A stretch of 64,000 bases of DNA. It comes from Stenotrophomonas maltophilia. GTDB lineage: Bacteria > Pseudomonadota > Gammaproteobacteria > Xanthomonadales > Xanthomonadaceae. The notes under the pieces are model-generated. The model was not told the DNA's origin. It worked only from the letters and a program-made list of their open reading frames with translations, and ran no database searches. Within the stretch, counting starts at the first letter, position 1; each line of letters starts with the position of its first letter. The position numbers were made by a program, and so were the translations under genes. The DNA lies in assembly GCF_003205835.1 (NCBI RefSeq), contig NZ_CP029773.1, positions 4,761,001 through 4,825,000 on the forward strand. The letters are read 5' to 3'. Below, in pieces: positions 7,949 through 17,041 of this stretch.

Positions 7949-8458
7949 TCAACGCAGGTGCGGAATCACCTGGGCCAGCAGATGGGCATCCTTCAACGCG
8001 CCATGCAGGCCGCGGTTGCCGGGAATGCGCAGGCGCTGCAGCACATCATCCAGCTTGTTGCCCTGGCCGGGCCAGCGCCCGCGCGCCAGCTTCAGGCTGC
8101 AGGTGATGCGGCAATGCTGGGCCAGCGAGCCGGGGATGCCCGCCAGGCGCAGCTCGTTGTCCAGGAAGCCCACATCGAAGGTGGCGTTGTGCGCGACCAT
8201 CTCGCTGCCGCGCAGGAACTCCAGCAGTTCGGCAGCCTTGCTGGAGAACAATGGCTTGCCCACCAGCATCGCATCGCTGATGCCATGCACGCGCTGCGCG
8301 CCCCAGTCGACCTTGCGCTGCGGCTGCAGGTAGGTGTGGAACTGGCGGCCGCTGAGCTGGCCATCGATCAGTTCGACAGCACCGATTTCGATCACCCGGT
8401 GCCCCAGGCGGTGGGAGATGCCGGTGGTTTCGGTATCCAGTGCGACGATGCGGCTCAT
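7949..8458 (-). CDS. DnaQ-like 3'-5' exonuclease (DEDDh)
   Basis: The 169-residue product is a stand-alone DEDDh exonuclease domain of the Pol III epsilon type. Exo I is DTETTG at residues 8-13, Exo II is HNATFDVGF, and Exo III is HGALKDAHLL with the catalytic His and Asp. It lacks the C-terminal extension that binds the polymerase alpha subunit in full-length DnaQ (about 240 residues), so it may act in repair or RNA turnover rather than as the replicative proofreader. I chose the ATG at 8458 because MSRIVALDTETTG leads straight into Exo I; the upstream extension to 8542 overlaps the end of the LysR gene. A SMAG hairpin follows the stop. Confidence 0.85.
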   Translation of the reverse strand: MSRIVALDTETTGISHRLGHRVIEIGAVELIDGQLSGRQFHTYLQPQRKVDWGAQRVHGISDAMLVGKPLFSSKAAELLEFLRGSEMVAHNATFDVGFLDNELRLAGIPGSLAQHCRITCSLKLARGRWPGQGNKLDDVLQRLRIPGNRGLHGALKDAHLLAQVIPHLR

Positions 8459-8513
8459 CAGGGTGTGCGTTCTCCAGTACGTGCAGCCGGATTTTCGCAC
8501 GCGACCGATGCAC

Positions 8514-9407
8514 TCACCCCAACGCTTCCACCACCCAATCAATGAATACCCGCAGACGCTGGCTCATGTGCCGGTTCGGCGGGAACATCACATGCATCGG
8601 CATGGGCGGCAGCTGCCAGTCCTGCAGCACCGGCAGCAGCTCACCACGCGCCACGTGCGGTTCGGCCATGTAGCTGGGCAACGCGACCACGCCCAGACCC
8701 GCCAACGCCGCGGCCAGATAGGCGTTGCCGTCGTCGAAGCCGACCGTGTAGCGGCCCTGCACCTCGATGCGCTCATCGCCGCGCTGCGCGCTGAACACCC
8801 GCGCCCGGCCACTGCGCGGGCTGAGGAAACCGACCACGTGGTGATCGGGCCCTTCCAGCGCGCGCGGGTCGGTCGGCAGGCCGAAGCGCTGCACATAGCC
8901 CGGGCTGGCATGGAAGCCGATCGGCAGCGCGCCGAGCGGCCGCGCCACCAGTGCCGGGTCGGCCGGGGTGCCGCCACGGATCACGCAGTCGACGTTGTCG
9001 GCGATGACATCCACTTCGCGATCACTCACGCCGATATCCAGCTGGATCTCCGGATAGCGCGCCTGGAAATCCGGCAACGCCGGCACCAGCCGCAAGCGCG
9101 CGTACGGCCCGGGCACATCCACGCGCAGGCGTCCGCGCGGTTGGGTGGCCGCGTCGCCCAGCCCGCCCTCCACCTCTTCCAGCTCGGCCAGCAGGCGGGC
9201 GATGCGCGGGTAATAGGCCGCGCCATCGGCGGTGACGCTGACCCGGCGCGTGGTGCGGTTGAGCAACCGCAGCCGCAGGTGCGCCTCCAGCTGCTGCACC
9301 AGCTGGGTGGCCGTGGTGCGGCTGATCTGCAGGGTCTGCGCGGCGCGGGTGAAGCTGCCGGTTTCCACTACCCGGGCAAAGGCCCGCATCGCCTCGAAAC
9401 GGTCCAT
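8514..9407 (-). CDS. LysR-family transcriptional regulator
   Basis: The 297-residue product has an N-terminal winged helix-turn-helix (FARVVETGSFTRAAQTLQIS..TTATQLVQQLE, about residues 9-45) followed by RLLNRTTRRVSVTADG, the usual wing of the AaeR/DmlR-like LysR subgroup. The rest is a periplasmic-binding-protein-like effector domain. It is divergent from the ridA-family gene with about 110 bp between starts, the classical layout of a LysR regulator and its target. The T-N11-A-type site expected in that gap was not assigned with confidence. The ligand is unknown. Confidence 0.93.
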   Translation of the reverse strand: MDRFEAMRAFARVVETGSFTRAAQTLQISRTTATQLVQQLEAHLRLRLLNRTTRRVSVTADGAAYYPRIARLLAELEEVEGGLGDAATQPRGRLRVDVPGPYARLRLVPALPDFQARYPEIQLDIGVSDREVDVIADNVDCVIRGGTPADPALVARPLGALPIGFHASPGYVQRFGLPTDPRALEGPDHHVVGFLSPRSGRARVFSAQRGDERIEVQGRYTVGFDDGNAYLAAALAGLGVVALPSYMAEPHVARGELLPVLQDWQLPPMPMHVMFPPNRHMSQRLRVFIDWVVEALG

Positions 9408-9515
9408 GGTGGGTCATGATTGTTTGGAATTGGCAATCAATCTAGGCCGATCATCGCGGTTTATCCAGACAGCGCTGGCGGGGAGGATGACGTTCTCTCC
9501 CACGGGATCTTCCCC

Positions 9516-9914
9516 ATGTCACAGCGCGATGTCGTTTTCCCCGCCGGTCGCCAGGCCCTGTACGAGCGCAACCGTTACTCGCCGGCGATCCGTTCCAATG
9601 GCTTCCTGTTCGTCTCCGGCCAGGTCGGCAGCCGCGAGGACGGCTCGCCCGAGCCGGATTTCGAAACCCAGGTACGCCGCGCCTTCGAGAATCTCAACGC
9701 GGTGCTGGCTGCCGCCGGCTGCACCTTCGATGACGTGATCGACGTGACCGTGTTCCTGGTCGACCCCGAGAAGAACTTCGAGAAGGCGTGGGCGATCGTG
9801 CCCGAGTACTGGGGCGAAGCGCCGCATCCGACCCTGACCGGTATCGGCGTGACCTGGCTGTATGGGTTCCAGTTCGAGATCAAGGTGATCGCGAAGCTGC
9901 CTGCAGACCGGTAG
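9516..9914 (+). CDS. RidA/YjgF family enamine/imine deaminase-like protein
   Basis: A 132-residue protein of the Rid (YjgF/YER057c/UK114) family, which in the RidA branch hydrolyses reactive enamines/imines from PLP enzymes. Family features are the N-terminal YSPAIRSNGFLFVSGQVG, the central ETQVRRAFENLNAVLAAAG and VTVFLVD. The C-terminal RidA catalytic Arg motif is not obvious (the segment reads HPTLTGIGVTWL), so it may belong to a non-RidA Rid subgroup. The ATG at 9516 fits the family start. The TAG stop codon is formed by the GTAG head of a SMAG repeat, so the repeat abuts or overlaps the gene end. It is divergent from, and probably regulated by, the LysR gene. Confidence 0.88.
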   Translation: MSQRDVVFPAGRQALYERNRYSPAIRSNGFLFVSGQVGSREDGSPEPDFETQVRRAFENLNAVLAAAGCTFDDVIDVTVFLVDPEKNFEKAWAIVPEYWGEAPHPTLTGIGVTWLYGFQFEIKVIAKLPADR

Positions 9915-9986
9915 TGCCGGCCGCTGGCCGGCAATGGCAGGCGATTGCCTGCGCTCGTGAGGTTGCCGGCCAGCGGCCGGCACTAC
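9911..9986. repeat. SMAG inverted pair supplying the upstream gene's stop codon
   Basis: GTAGTGCCGGCCGCTGGCC and, 40 bases later, its complement ending in GGCACTAC form two facing SMAG elements. The first GTAG contains the TAG stop codon of the RidA-family gene. Confidence 0.9.
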
Positions 9987-10017
9987 CCAGACGAAGGGCA
10001 CTGCCCCCGCGCGGCCA

Positions 10018-10704
10018 TCATTCCGCAGCAAATTCCAGTGTCCGACGCCAACGCAATGGCTTGGTCGCACGCGCCGGGTCAGGGCCGAACTGGCTCAACC
10101 AGCCAGCGGCCATTGCACGGGCACGCAAGCGTTCGCCAACGCCTTCGGCGACTTCCACTTCAACGCGGGTTACCTTGCCTTCGGCATCCACGTCCAGCAC
10201 CCAGACCAGCTTGCCCACCCATTCGGCCGCCGGGACGGACGGGGCGTAGTTCGGGCGGCCAGCAACGTAGGGGCCGTCGTGCCCTAGATACAGCGGAGAC
10301 TCCTCCAAGCGGTGATCGACACGAACGGCGGCTTTGCCGGTCCGGCCGTCGCCAAGAACGGCATCCACCGTCCACGTGCCGGCCGTCCCCGCAGTGCCAA
10401 GGTCCGCTGGGAAACAGGTCTTGCGGCCACGGAAACCGTCATGCCGGACCTGCGAGATGCGAACGCCATTGGCGTCGCGAATGGTGAGTTCCAATCCGCC
10501 CACATCGGCGTCTTCTCCACCGGCGGCAACGCAGATGCGGTGGTCGTGCAGTCCATCGGCAACGAACTGGTAGGCCACTGATCGCGCGATGGCGTCCGCG
10601 GGTGTCGGCGACCACAGTAACTCGACGTAGACGTCATCCGAAGCCTGGACAGCGGGGCTGACCAACACCATCAGCAGCCCAACAGCAGCGACGCGTGCGT
10701 TCAT
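10018..10704 (-). CDS. Exported hypothetical protein with TonB-C-like C-terminus
   Basis: The 228-residue product has a clear signal peptide (residues 1-21, cleavage after AVQA), so it is periplasmic or outer-membrane associated. The mature part carries two cysteines (58 and 97) that could form a disulfide. The last 70 residues (GKLVWVLDVDAEGKVTRVEVEV through RRTLEFAA) resemble the C-terminal beta-alpha-beta domain of energy-transducer TonB proteins, but there is no N-terminal membrane anchor or Pro-rich linker. I do not know its function. A Shine-Dalgarno AGGGAGGG lies just upstream of the ATG at 10704. An 8-bp inverted repeat follows further upstream, and the gene is divergent from the czc operon. 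Confidence 0.8.
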   Translation of the reverse strand: MNARVAAVGLLMVLVSPAVQASDDVYVELLWSPTPADAIARSVAYQFVADGLHDHRICVAAGGEDADVGGLELTIRDANGVRISQVRHDGFRGRKTCFPADLGTAGTAGTWTVDAVLGDGRTGKAAVRVDHRLEESPLYLGHDGPYVAGRPNYAPSVPAAEWVGKLVWVLDVDAEGKVTRVEVEVAEGVGERLRARAMAAGWLSQFGPDPARATKPLRWRRTLEFAAE

Positions 10705-10716
10705 CGTTCCCTCCCT

Positions 10717-10739
10717 GGTGACGAATCCCGATCGTCACC
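10717..10739. promoter_or_regulatory. Inverted repeat upstream of exported protein and czc operon
   Basis: GGTGACGA and TCGTCACC are separated by 7 bases. The position, between the Shine-Dalgarno site of the gene starting at 10704 and the divergent czc genes, suits an operator or a 5'-UTR hairpin. No known regulator site was matched. Confidence 0.4.
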
Positions 10740-10880
10740 GAAGGCGTTGCAAGGTGCAATGGACCGCCCGTGCAAGGGCAATCCGCAGTGCAGGACGCCA
10801 CCTGAACGGGAGATTCCGACGAATTCCCGAAGCGTCCATTGATATTGTATCCGGCGAAAACCGCTTGCTAGCCTCCCTTC

Positions 10881-11213
10881 ATGCGCCGGATCTCCCGCCA
10901 CCTTCGCTCGACCCTGCTGATGCTGCTGATGGCGGCATTCGTGGTCGTGCCGGTGGCCGACGCGCTGGCCTGCACGGTGGAACCGCACGCCAGCACGGTG
11001 CACGTGGAGTCCGCTCCGGATGCCGATGGCGACAGCGACGGCAAGCACGTCGGTGCCTGTGGCCACAACCACTGCCACCACTCCAATCTGAGCCTGCCGG
11101 CCAGCACCCTCGCTGCCTTCGGTGCGCCACTGCCGTCGCGCTGGATGAATGCCGGCGACGCGGCGACCTATGCGGTCGCCCAGGATGAATTGACGCGTCC
11201 CCCCCGGGTGTGA
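10881..11213 (+). CDS. CzcI-like periplasmic His-rich metal-binding protein
   Basis: The 110-residue product has an Arg-rich start and a hydrophobic signal segment (about residues 10-30). After it comes a short mature domain with a metal-ligand cluster CGHNHCHH near residues 60-67. Small His/Cys-rich exported proteins of this kind open czc/cnr-type efflux operons (CzcI, CnrX-like roles) and are thought to bind metal in the periplasm and influence induction. The gene is the first of four collinear genes ending with czcA and lies 56 bp upstream of czcC. Assignment to CzcI rests on position, size and composition, not on close similarity. Confidence 0.7.
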   Translation: MRRISRHLRSTLLMLLMAAFVVVPVADALACTVEPHASTVHVESAPDADGDSDGKHVGACGHNHCHHSNLSLPASTLAAFGAPLPSRWMNAGDAATYAVAQDELTRPPRV

Positions 11214-11269
11214 GTTGAGCGCGTCCCGCGATTGCGGGCTCCCGTTTCACTCACAACCGGAATCCCCCT

Positions 11270-12523
11270 ATGTCGATCCTGACACCTCGGTCGCCGCGCG
11301 CGGCCGGGCTGGTCGTCGCCGTGTTGCTGGGCCTGGCCCCGGCGGCATCGGTGATGGCGCAAGCCGCCCCCTCCTACGACACCCTGCTTGAACGCCTGGA
11401 CCAGCTGCCCGGCACCCGTGTGGGTACGGCGCTGGCCGAGGCCGCCGATGCGCGCGCCGACCAGGCCCGTGCGCTGCCCAATCCTTCCCTCTCCTACTCC
11501 GCCGAGAACGCCTGGGGCACCGGCTCCTATGGCGGCATGGGCAAGGCCGATACCGTGCTCACCCTGTCCCAGCCGCTGGAGGTCTGGGGCCAGCGTGGCG
11601 CGCGTGTCCGTGCCGCCCGTGCCGAGGCACAGGCCGCCAACCTGCGTGGTGCCCAAAGCCGCAGCGACGTGGCCAGCCAGCTGGCGGTGGTCTACGCACA
11701 GGCGGAAAGTGCACTGCGCCGCTACTCCCTGGCCGAGGAGGCGCTGACCCTCACCCGCGATGACGCCAACGCGGTCAACGCGATGGTCAAGCAGGGCCGC
11801 GAGCCACAGCTGCGCGCGGTGCAGGCGCAGAGCGAAGTGGCCAATGCCAGCGCTGCGCTGGATGAAGCGCAGGCGTTCCGCGACGCCGCGCTGGCCCGCC
11901 TGGCCGGTGCCGCGCTGCTGGATGCGCCGGTGCAGTCGATTGACGACAGCCTGCTCGACCGTGCCCCGCCGCTGCCGCGTGGCGCCACCGACGTGGCACT
12001 GGCGGTGCGCATCGCCGAAGCCGAAGCCGATGCGGCCGGCAAGCTGGTCGATGTGGAGCGCAAGCGCGCCCTGCCCGATCTGAGCGTCACCGCCGCACAG
12101 ACCCGCTTCCGCGAAGGCGGCGAGCGTGCCTACAACCTCGGGGTCAGCCTCAGCATCCCGCTGTTCGACCGCAACCGCGGGGGCATCCGCGCCGCCAATG
12201 CCGACCAGCGCGCGGCCGAGGCACGCCTGGACCAGCAGCGCCGCGACAGCGAGGCCGAGCGCCTGTCTGCCGTGGCTGGGCTGAAGGCGGCCGGCAGCCG
12301 TACCCACGCCGCCGATGAAAGCGTGGTCGCCGCCGAAGAGGCGTATCGCCTCGCACGCGTCGGCTTCGACGCCGGACGCATCTCGCAGCTGGAACTGCGC
12401 AGCACGCGCAGCGCCCTCATCGCCGCCCGCGGCACCGCCGTGGATGCGCGCCTGTCGCGCGTCGGCGCCGAAATCGATCTTGCCCGCCTTGAAGGGCGCG
12501 CACCTTTTGTGGAGGCCAAATGA
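11270..12523 (+). CDS. czcC: TolC-family outer-membrane factor of heavy-metal efflux (CzcC)
   Basis: The 417-residue product has a signal peptide (to about residue 32, VMAQA) and two repeats of the outer-membrane efflux protein (OEP) fold, visible as ALPNPSLSYSAENAWG and the long Ala/Glu-rich helices. It lacks a lipobox Cys. In a tripartite pump it forms the outer-membrane channel that takes divalent cations from the periplasmic adaptor and RND pump. It overlaps the start of czcB by 4 bp (ATGA), showing translational coupling. Metal specificity (Co/Zn/Cd) is inferred from CzcA. Confidence 0.9.
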   Translation: MSILTPRSPRAAGLVVAVLLGLAPAASVMAQAAPSYDTLLERLDQLPGTRVGTALAEAADARADQARALPNPSLSYSAENAWGTGSYGGMGKADTVLTLSQPLEVWGQRGARVRAARAEAQAANLRGAQSRSDVASQLAVVYAQAESALRRYSLAEEALTLTRDDANAVNAMVKQGREPQLRAVQAQSEVANASAALDEAQAFRDAALARLAGAALLDAPVQSIDDSLLDRAPPLPRGATDVALAVRIAEAEADAAGKLVDVERKRALPDLSVTAAQTRFREGGERAYNLGVSLSIPLFDRNRGGIRAANADQRAAEARLDQQRRDSEAERLSAVAGLKAAGSRTHAADESVVAAEEAYRLARVGFDAGRISQLELRSTRSALIAARGTAVDARLSRVGAEIDLARLEGRAPFVEAK

Positions 12524-13725
12524 CTCTCTCCCGTACTTTCCCGCTGATCGGCGGCGTGCTGCTGACCGTCCTGCTGGCCGGCTGCGCCGGCAATGCGCAG
12601 ACGCCTGCCAATGAAGACCCCGCTGCGGCCAAGGCCGGTACCGACGATGGCCACGGCCATGCCGCCGACAGCAAGGAGGCCAAGGCGGAAACCGCCAAGG
12701 CCCCCGCCGACGCCGATGAAGGCGTGGTGCAGCTGACCCCGGAACAGATCAAGGCGTCCGGTATCGAGGTGGTCGCCATCGGTCGCGGTGGCGGTGGCTC
12801 CACGCGCCTGTCCGGCCGGGTCGAACCGTCGGTGGGCGCACGCGCGTCGGTGGCATCCACGGTGACCGGCCGCGTCGAGCGCGTGCTGGTCGCGCCGGGC
12901 ACCGCAGTGAAGCAGAACCAGGCGCTGGCGATCGTGGTCAGCGGTGAGGCCGCGGTGTTCCGCGCCAATGCGCTGGCTGCATCGGCCGAAGCCGAGGCCG
13001 CGCGCCTGGCCTATGGCCGCGACAAGGCGCTGGTCGACCAGGGTGTGGTCGCCCGCCAGGAACTGGAGGCCTCGCGCGCCCGCTCGCTGGCGGCACAGGC
13101 CCAGGCCGCTGCCGCGCAGGCCCAGGCCGCCGCCAACGGTGCGCCCGATGCCAGCGGCCGCGTGCGCATCACCAGCCCGGTGGCCGGCATCGTCGGCAAC
13201 GTGCAGGTCACCCCGGGCGGCGTGGTCGCTGCCGGCAGCGCGGTGGCCGATGTCGCCGATCCGGCGATGAACGAACTGGTGTTCACCGCGCCGCCCGCGC
13301 TGGCCGCACAGGTCACGCCCGGCATGAAGCTGGAAGTGAGCGTGCCGGGTGGCAGCTTCACCGCCACCGTTACCGGTTCGGCCGCTGATGTGCGCCAGCA
13401 GGGCGGCGTCGCGGTGATCCGCGCCACGCCGGTGGACGCTTCGCTGCCGCCGGCCGGTTCGCCGGTATCGGCGGTGGTGGTCACCGAAGGCCAGGACGGT
13501 TCGCTCAGCGTGCCCGCCGATGCGGTGCAGAACGTCGATGGCGGCAGCGCGGTGTTCGTTGCCGTCGACGGCGGCTTCAAGGCGCAGCCGGTACTGGCCG
13601 GGCGCCGTGCCGGCGACCGCATCGAGATCCTCGGTGGGCTGACCGGCAACGAGCGCATCGTCGGTGCCAACGCCTTCCTGCTCAAGGCCGAACTGGCCAA
13701 GGGCGAAGCCGAGCACGGCCACTGA
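12520..13725 (+). CDS. czcB: RND efflux periplasmic adaptor lipoprotein (CzcB)
   Basis: A 401-residue membrane-fusion protein. The N-terminus has a lipoprotein signal with lipobox LAGC (Cys near residue 22), so it is anchored in the inner membrane. A His/Asp/Lys-rich linker (DDGHGHAADSKEAK) follows and may bind metal. Then come the barrel-sandwich, hairpin (AEAARLAYGRDKALVDQGVV) and beta-barrel domains usual for CzcB/CusB-type adaptors. It links CzcA to CzcC. It overlaps czcC by 4 bp and lies 10 bp before czcA. Confidence 0.92.
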   Translation: MTLSRTFPLIGGVLLTVLLAGCAGNAQTPANEDPAAAKAGTDDGHGHAADSKEAKAETAKAPADADEGVVQLTPEQIKASGIEVVAIGRGGGGSTRLSGRVEPSVGARASVASTVTGRVERVLVAPGTAVKQNQALAIVVSGEAAVFRANALAASAEAEAARLAYGRDKALVDQGVVARQELEASRARSLAAQAQAAAAQAQAAANGAPDASGRVRITSPVAGIVGNVQVTPGGVVAAGSAVADVADPAMNELVFTAPPALAAQVTPGMKLEVSVPGGSFTATVTGSAADVRQQGGVAVIRATPVDASLPPAGSPVSAVVVTEGQDGSLSVPADAVQNVDGGSAVFVAVDGGFKAQPVLAGRRAGDRIEILGGLTGNERIVGANAFLLKAELAKGEAEHGH

Positions 13726-13735
13726 GGAGGCGACC

Positions 13736-16700
13736 ATGTTCAAGCTGATCATTGAAACAGCGGTGCGCCACCGCTGGCTGGTGGTGTTCATGGCGGCGCT
13801 GATCGCTGCCGTGGGCCTGTTCCAGCTGGGCAAGCTGCCGATCGACGCGGTGCCGGACATCACCAACCGCCAGGTGCAGATCAACACGGTGGCACCGGCA
13901 CTGACCCCGGAGCAGATCGAGCGGCAGGTGACCTATCCGCTGGAAACCGCGCTGGCCGGCATTCCCGGCCTGACCACCACGCGTTCGCTGTCGCGCAATG
14001 GCTTCTCGCAGGTCACCGCGATCTTCACCGATGCGACCGACATCTACTTCGCCCGCCAGCAGGTGGCCGAACGCATGCGCGAGGCATCGGAAGACCTGCC
14101 CGATGGCGCGTCGCCGATGCTGTCGCCGGTCACCACCGGCCTCGGCGAAGTGCTGATGTGGACCGTGGACTTCACCGCGTTCGATCCGGCCAGGCTGGCC
14201 AAGCCCGGTGAAGCCGGCTGGCAGGCCGGCGAGGTCTACCGCACGCCGGAAGGCAATCTGCTGCGTACGCCGGAAGAACGTGCCACCTACCTGCGCACCG
14301 TGCAGGACTGGATCATCGCGCCGCAGATGCGTTCCAGCCCGGGGCTGGCCGGCGTCGATACGGTCGGCGGCTACGTCAAGGAATACGGCGTGCATCCGGA
14401 CAGCGCCCGACTGGCCGCGCACGGCCTCGGCCTGGCCGATCTGGTCACTGCCCTGCAGCGTTCCAACGTGCAGGCCGGTGCCGGTTTCGTGCAGCGTGCC
14501 GGCGAAGGCCTGGTGGTGCGTGCCGATGGCCTGGCGCTGACCACCGACGACCTGGCACAGGCCCCGGTGGCCACCCGCAATGGCGTGGTGGTGCGCGTGG
14601 CCGATGTGGCCGAGGTCGAGCTGAGCCGCGCGCCACGCCTGGGTGCGGCCAGCCGCAACGGCCATGAAGCCGTGCTGGGCACCGCGCTGATGATCGCCGG
14701 CGGCAACAGCCGCACCGTGGCCCAGGCCGCGGCCGCGCGCCTGGAACAGGTGAACAAATCGCTGCCGGCCGACATCGTGGCGGCACCGGTGCTGGACCGC
14801 AGCGTGCTGGTCAATTCCACCATCAAGACCGTGGCCAAGAACCTCACCGAGGGCGCGCTGCTGGTGGTGGTGGTGCTGTTCCTGCTGCTGGGCAACCTGC
14901 GTGCGGCAACGATCACCGCGCTGGTGATTCCGCTGTCGTTCCTGTTCGCAGTGATCGGCATGAACCGCTTCGGCATCAGCGGCAACCTGATGAGCCTGGG
15001 TGCGCTGGACTTCGGCATCCTGGTGGACGGTGCGGTGATCGTGGTCGAGTCGATGCTGCTGATGCTGGGCCAGCGCCGCGCCGAACTGGGCCGTGCATTG
15101 ACCGCGATGGAACGCCTGCGCGTGGCCGCTGATTCGGCGCGCAAAATGGCACGCCCGGCGGCCTTCGGGCAGCTGATCATCCTGCTGGTGTTCGCGCCGA
15201 TCCTTACCCTGGAAGGCGTGGAGGGCAAGACGTTCCACCCGATGGCGGCCACCTTCATGCTGGCCCTGGTCGGTGCCTTCATCTTCTCCTTCACCTTCGT
15301 GCCGGCGATGGCCGCACTGCTGGTGCGCGAGCCCAAGGTGAAGGACGGCGATACACATGCTGACGATGGCGAGCACGAAACCAAGCTGATCCGCGTGCTG
15401 CGTGCGCGCATCGAGCCGGTGGTGCGCAAGGCTGTGGGCCATCCGCGCACGGTGCTGGCCGGTGCGGTGATGATGGTGGTGGTGGGCATCGGTTCGTTCT
15501 CGCTGCTGGGCCGCGAGTTCATGCCGACGCTGGACGAAGGCAACGTGGCGATGCAGGCCCTGCGCGTGCCGTCGACCTCGCTGGAGCAGTCGCTGGCGAT
15601 GCAGCTGGCACTGGAAAAGGCAATTGCCAAGCAGCCGGAAGTGGAGACCGTGTTCTCGCGCACCGGTACCGCCGAGGCGGCGATCGACCCGATGCCGACC
15701 AACATCTCCGACAGCGTGATCGTGCTCAAGCCACGCAAGGACTGGCCGGATCCGAAGCTGGGCAAGGACGCGCTGGTGGCACGCTTCGAAACGCTGGCCG
15801 GGCAGCAGCTGGGCAACAGCTTCGAGTTCAGCCAGCCGATCGAGCTGCGCTTCAACGAACTGATCTCCGGCGTGCGTACCGACCTGGCGGTGATGATCTT
15901 CGGCGATGACTTCAGCCAGCTGCAGAAGGTGGCCGACCAGGTGGCGCTGAAGCTGCGTTCGGTGGAGGGCGCGGCCGACGTGCGGGTGGAACAGATCTCG
16001 GGCCTGCCCACGCTCAACGTGGCCATCGACCACGTGGCGGCGGCGCAGTATGGGCTGACCGCGGCGGACGTGAGCGATGCACTGTCCACGGGTATTGGTG
16101 GCACGGCGGCCGGCAAGATCTTCGAGGGCGACCGCCGCTTCAACGTGGTGGTGCGCCTGGACGATGCCTCGCGCAACGATCCGGACCAGTTGGCGTCGTT
16201 GCCGATTGCTACGCCATCGGGGCTGGTGATTCCGCTGTCGTCGGTCGCGCGCATCACGGTCAGCGAAGGGCCGAACCAGATCAGCCGCAACAACGGCAGC
16301 CGCCGCGTGGTGGTGCAGGCAAACGTGCGCGGCCGCGACCTGGGCGGCTTCGTCGGCGAAGCGCAGGCAGCGGTGGCCGACGTGGCACTGCCGCCGGGTG
16401 CCTACCTGACCTGGGGTGGCCAGTTCGAGAACCTGCAGCGCGCGGAAAAGCGGCTGGCGACGGTGGTACCGGTGGTATTCCTGCTGATCGGCAGCCTGCT
16501 GTTCATGGCCCTGCGCAGCGGCAAGGAAGCCATTCTGGTGTTCAGCTGCGTGCCGTTGGCGCTGGTCGGCGGCATCCTCGCGCTGCTGCTGCGTGGCATG
16601 CCGTTCTCGGTGTCGGCGGCGGTCGGCTTCATCGCCGTCTCCGGCGTGGCCACCTTGAACGGTCTGGTACTGATGCAGGCGATCCGCGAGCGCCTGGATG

Positions 16701-16945
16701 CCGGCGACCTGCCGTTGCAGGCGGCGATCAACGGTGCCTCCAGCCGCATCCGCGCGGTGCTGACCACGGCGCTGGTGGCGATCGTCGGCTTCATTCCGAT
16801 GGCGATCGCCAGTGGTTCCGGTGCGGAGGTGCAGAAGCCGCTGGCGACGGTGGTGATCGGTGGCCTGATCACCGCCACCGTGCTGACCCTGCTGGTGCTG
16901 CCGACCTTCGCGGCACGGGTGGCCAAGCCAAGGGCGGTGGGGTGA
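13736..16945 (+). CDS. czcA: Heavy-metal efflux RND pump (CzcA)
   Basis: The 1069-residue product is an inner-membrane proton/cation antiporter of the HME-RND family. The transmembrane helix 4 relay motif DFGILVDGAVIVVE at residues 425-438 keeps both Asp and the Glu (D425, D431, E438) known to be essential in CzcA. This motif points to divalent cations (Co, Zn, Cd, possibly Ni) rather than Cu/Ag. Two large periplasmic loops and twelve membrane helices are present at normal spacing. A segment of about 30 residues around 150-180 (ARLAKPGEAGW...) is longer than in the Cupriavidus protein but is seen in related proteobacterial pumps. The start is ATG 13736, preceded by a strong GAGGAGG site; a longer frame from 13664 overlaps czcB. 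No czcRS regulators or czcD are adjacent. Confidence 0.95.
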   Translation: MFKLIIETAVRHRWLVVFMAALIAAVGLFQLGKLPIDAVPDITNRQVQINTVAPALTPEQIERQVTYPLETALAGIPGLTTTRSLSRNGFSQVTAIFTDATDIYFARQQVAERMREASEDLPDGASPMLSPVTTGLGEVLMWTVDFTAFDPARLAKPGEAGWQAGEVYRTPEGNLLRTPEERATYLRTVQDWIIAPQMRSSPGLAGVDTVGGYVKEYGVHPDSARLAAHGLGLADLVTALQRSNVQAGAGFVQRAGEGLVVRADGLALTTDDLAQAPVATRNGVVVRVADVAEVELSRAPRLGAASRNGHEAVLGTALMIAGGNSRTVAQAAAARLEQVNKSLPADIVAAPVLDRSVLVNSTIKTVAKNLTEGALLVVVVLFLLLGNLRAATITALVIPLSFLFAVIGMNRFGISGNLMSLGALDFGILVDGAVIVVESMLLMLGQRRAELGRALTAMERLRVAADSARKMARPAAFGQLIILLVFAPILTLEGVEGKTFHPMAATFMLALVGAFIFSFTFVPAMAALLVREPKVKDGDTHADDGEHETKLIRVLRARIEPVVRKAVGHPRTVLAGAVMMVVVGIGSFSLLGREFMPTLDEGNVAMQALRVPSTSLEQSLAMQLALEKAIAKQPEVETVFSRTGTAEAAIDPMPTNISDSVIVLKPRKDWPDPKLGKDALVARFETLAGQQLGNSFEFSQPIELRFNELISGVRTDLAVMIFGDDFSQLQKVADQVALKLRSVEGAADVRVEQISGLPTLNVAIDHVAAAQYGLTAADVSDALSTGIGGTAAGKIFEGDRRFNVVVRLDDASRNDPDQLASLPIATPSGLVIPLSSVARITVSEGPNQISRNNGSRRVVVQANVRGRDLGGFVGEAQAAVADVALPPGAYLTWGGQFENLQRAEKRLATVVPVVFLLIGSLLFMALRSGKEAILVFSCVPLALVGGILALLLRGMPFSVSAAVGFIAVSGVATLNGLVLMQAIRERLDAGDLPLQAAINGASSRIRAVLTTALVAIVGFIPMAIASGSGAEVQKPLATVVIGGLITATVLTLLVLPTFAARVAKPRAVG

Positions 16946-16954
16946 TGTGATGCC

Positions 16955-16993
16955 GGGGTCGGAGCCCTTTCCGTGGGAAAGGGATCCGACCCC
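16955..16993 (-). repeat. Dispersed 40-bp palindrome, copy 2
   Basis: Arms GGGGTCGGAGCCC and GGGATCCGACCCC. It lies in the opposite orientation to copy 1, as judged by the asymmetric stem mismatch. It starts 10 bp after the czcA stop and may act as its terminator. Confidence 0.85.
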
Positions 16994-17008
16994 ATGACCG
17001 GGCCGGAT

Positions 17009-17031
17009 TGCCGGCCAGCGGCCGGCACTAC
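17009..17031 (-). repeat. Single SMAG element
   Basis: GCCGGCCAGCGGCCGGCACTAC, that is, a GTAGTGCCGGCCGC element on the minus strand. It lies between the convergent czcA and DUF885 genes, 10 bp beyond the DUF885 stop. Confidence 0.85.
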
Positions 17032-17041
17032 CCTTGCACGG

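Noticed and set aside
13682..16293. Long minus-strand frames opposite czcA
   Set aside because: Composition is typical of antisense shadow; czcA is complete with conserved motifs.
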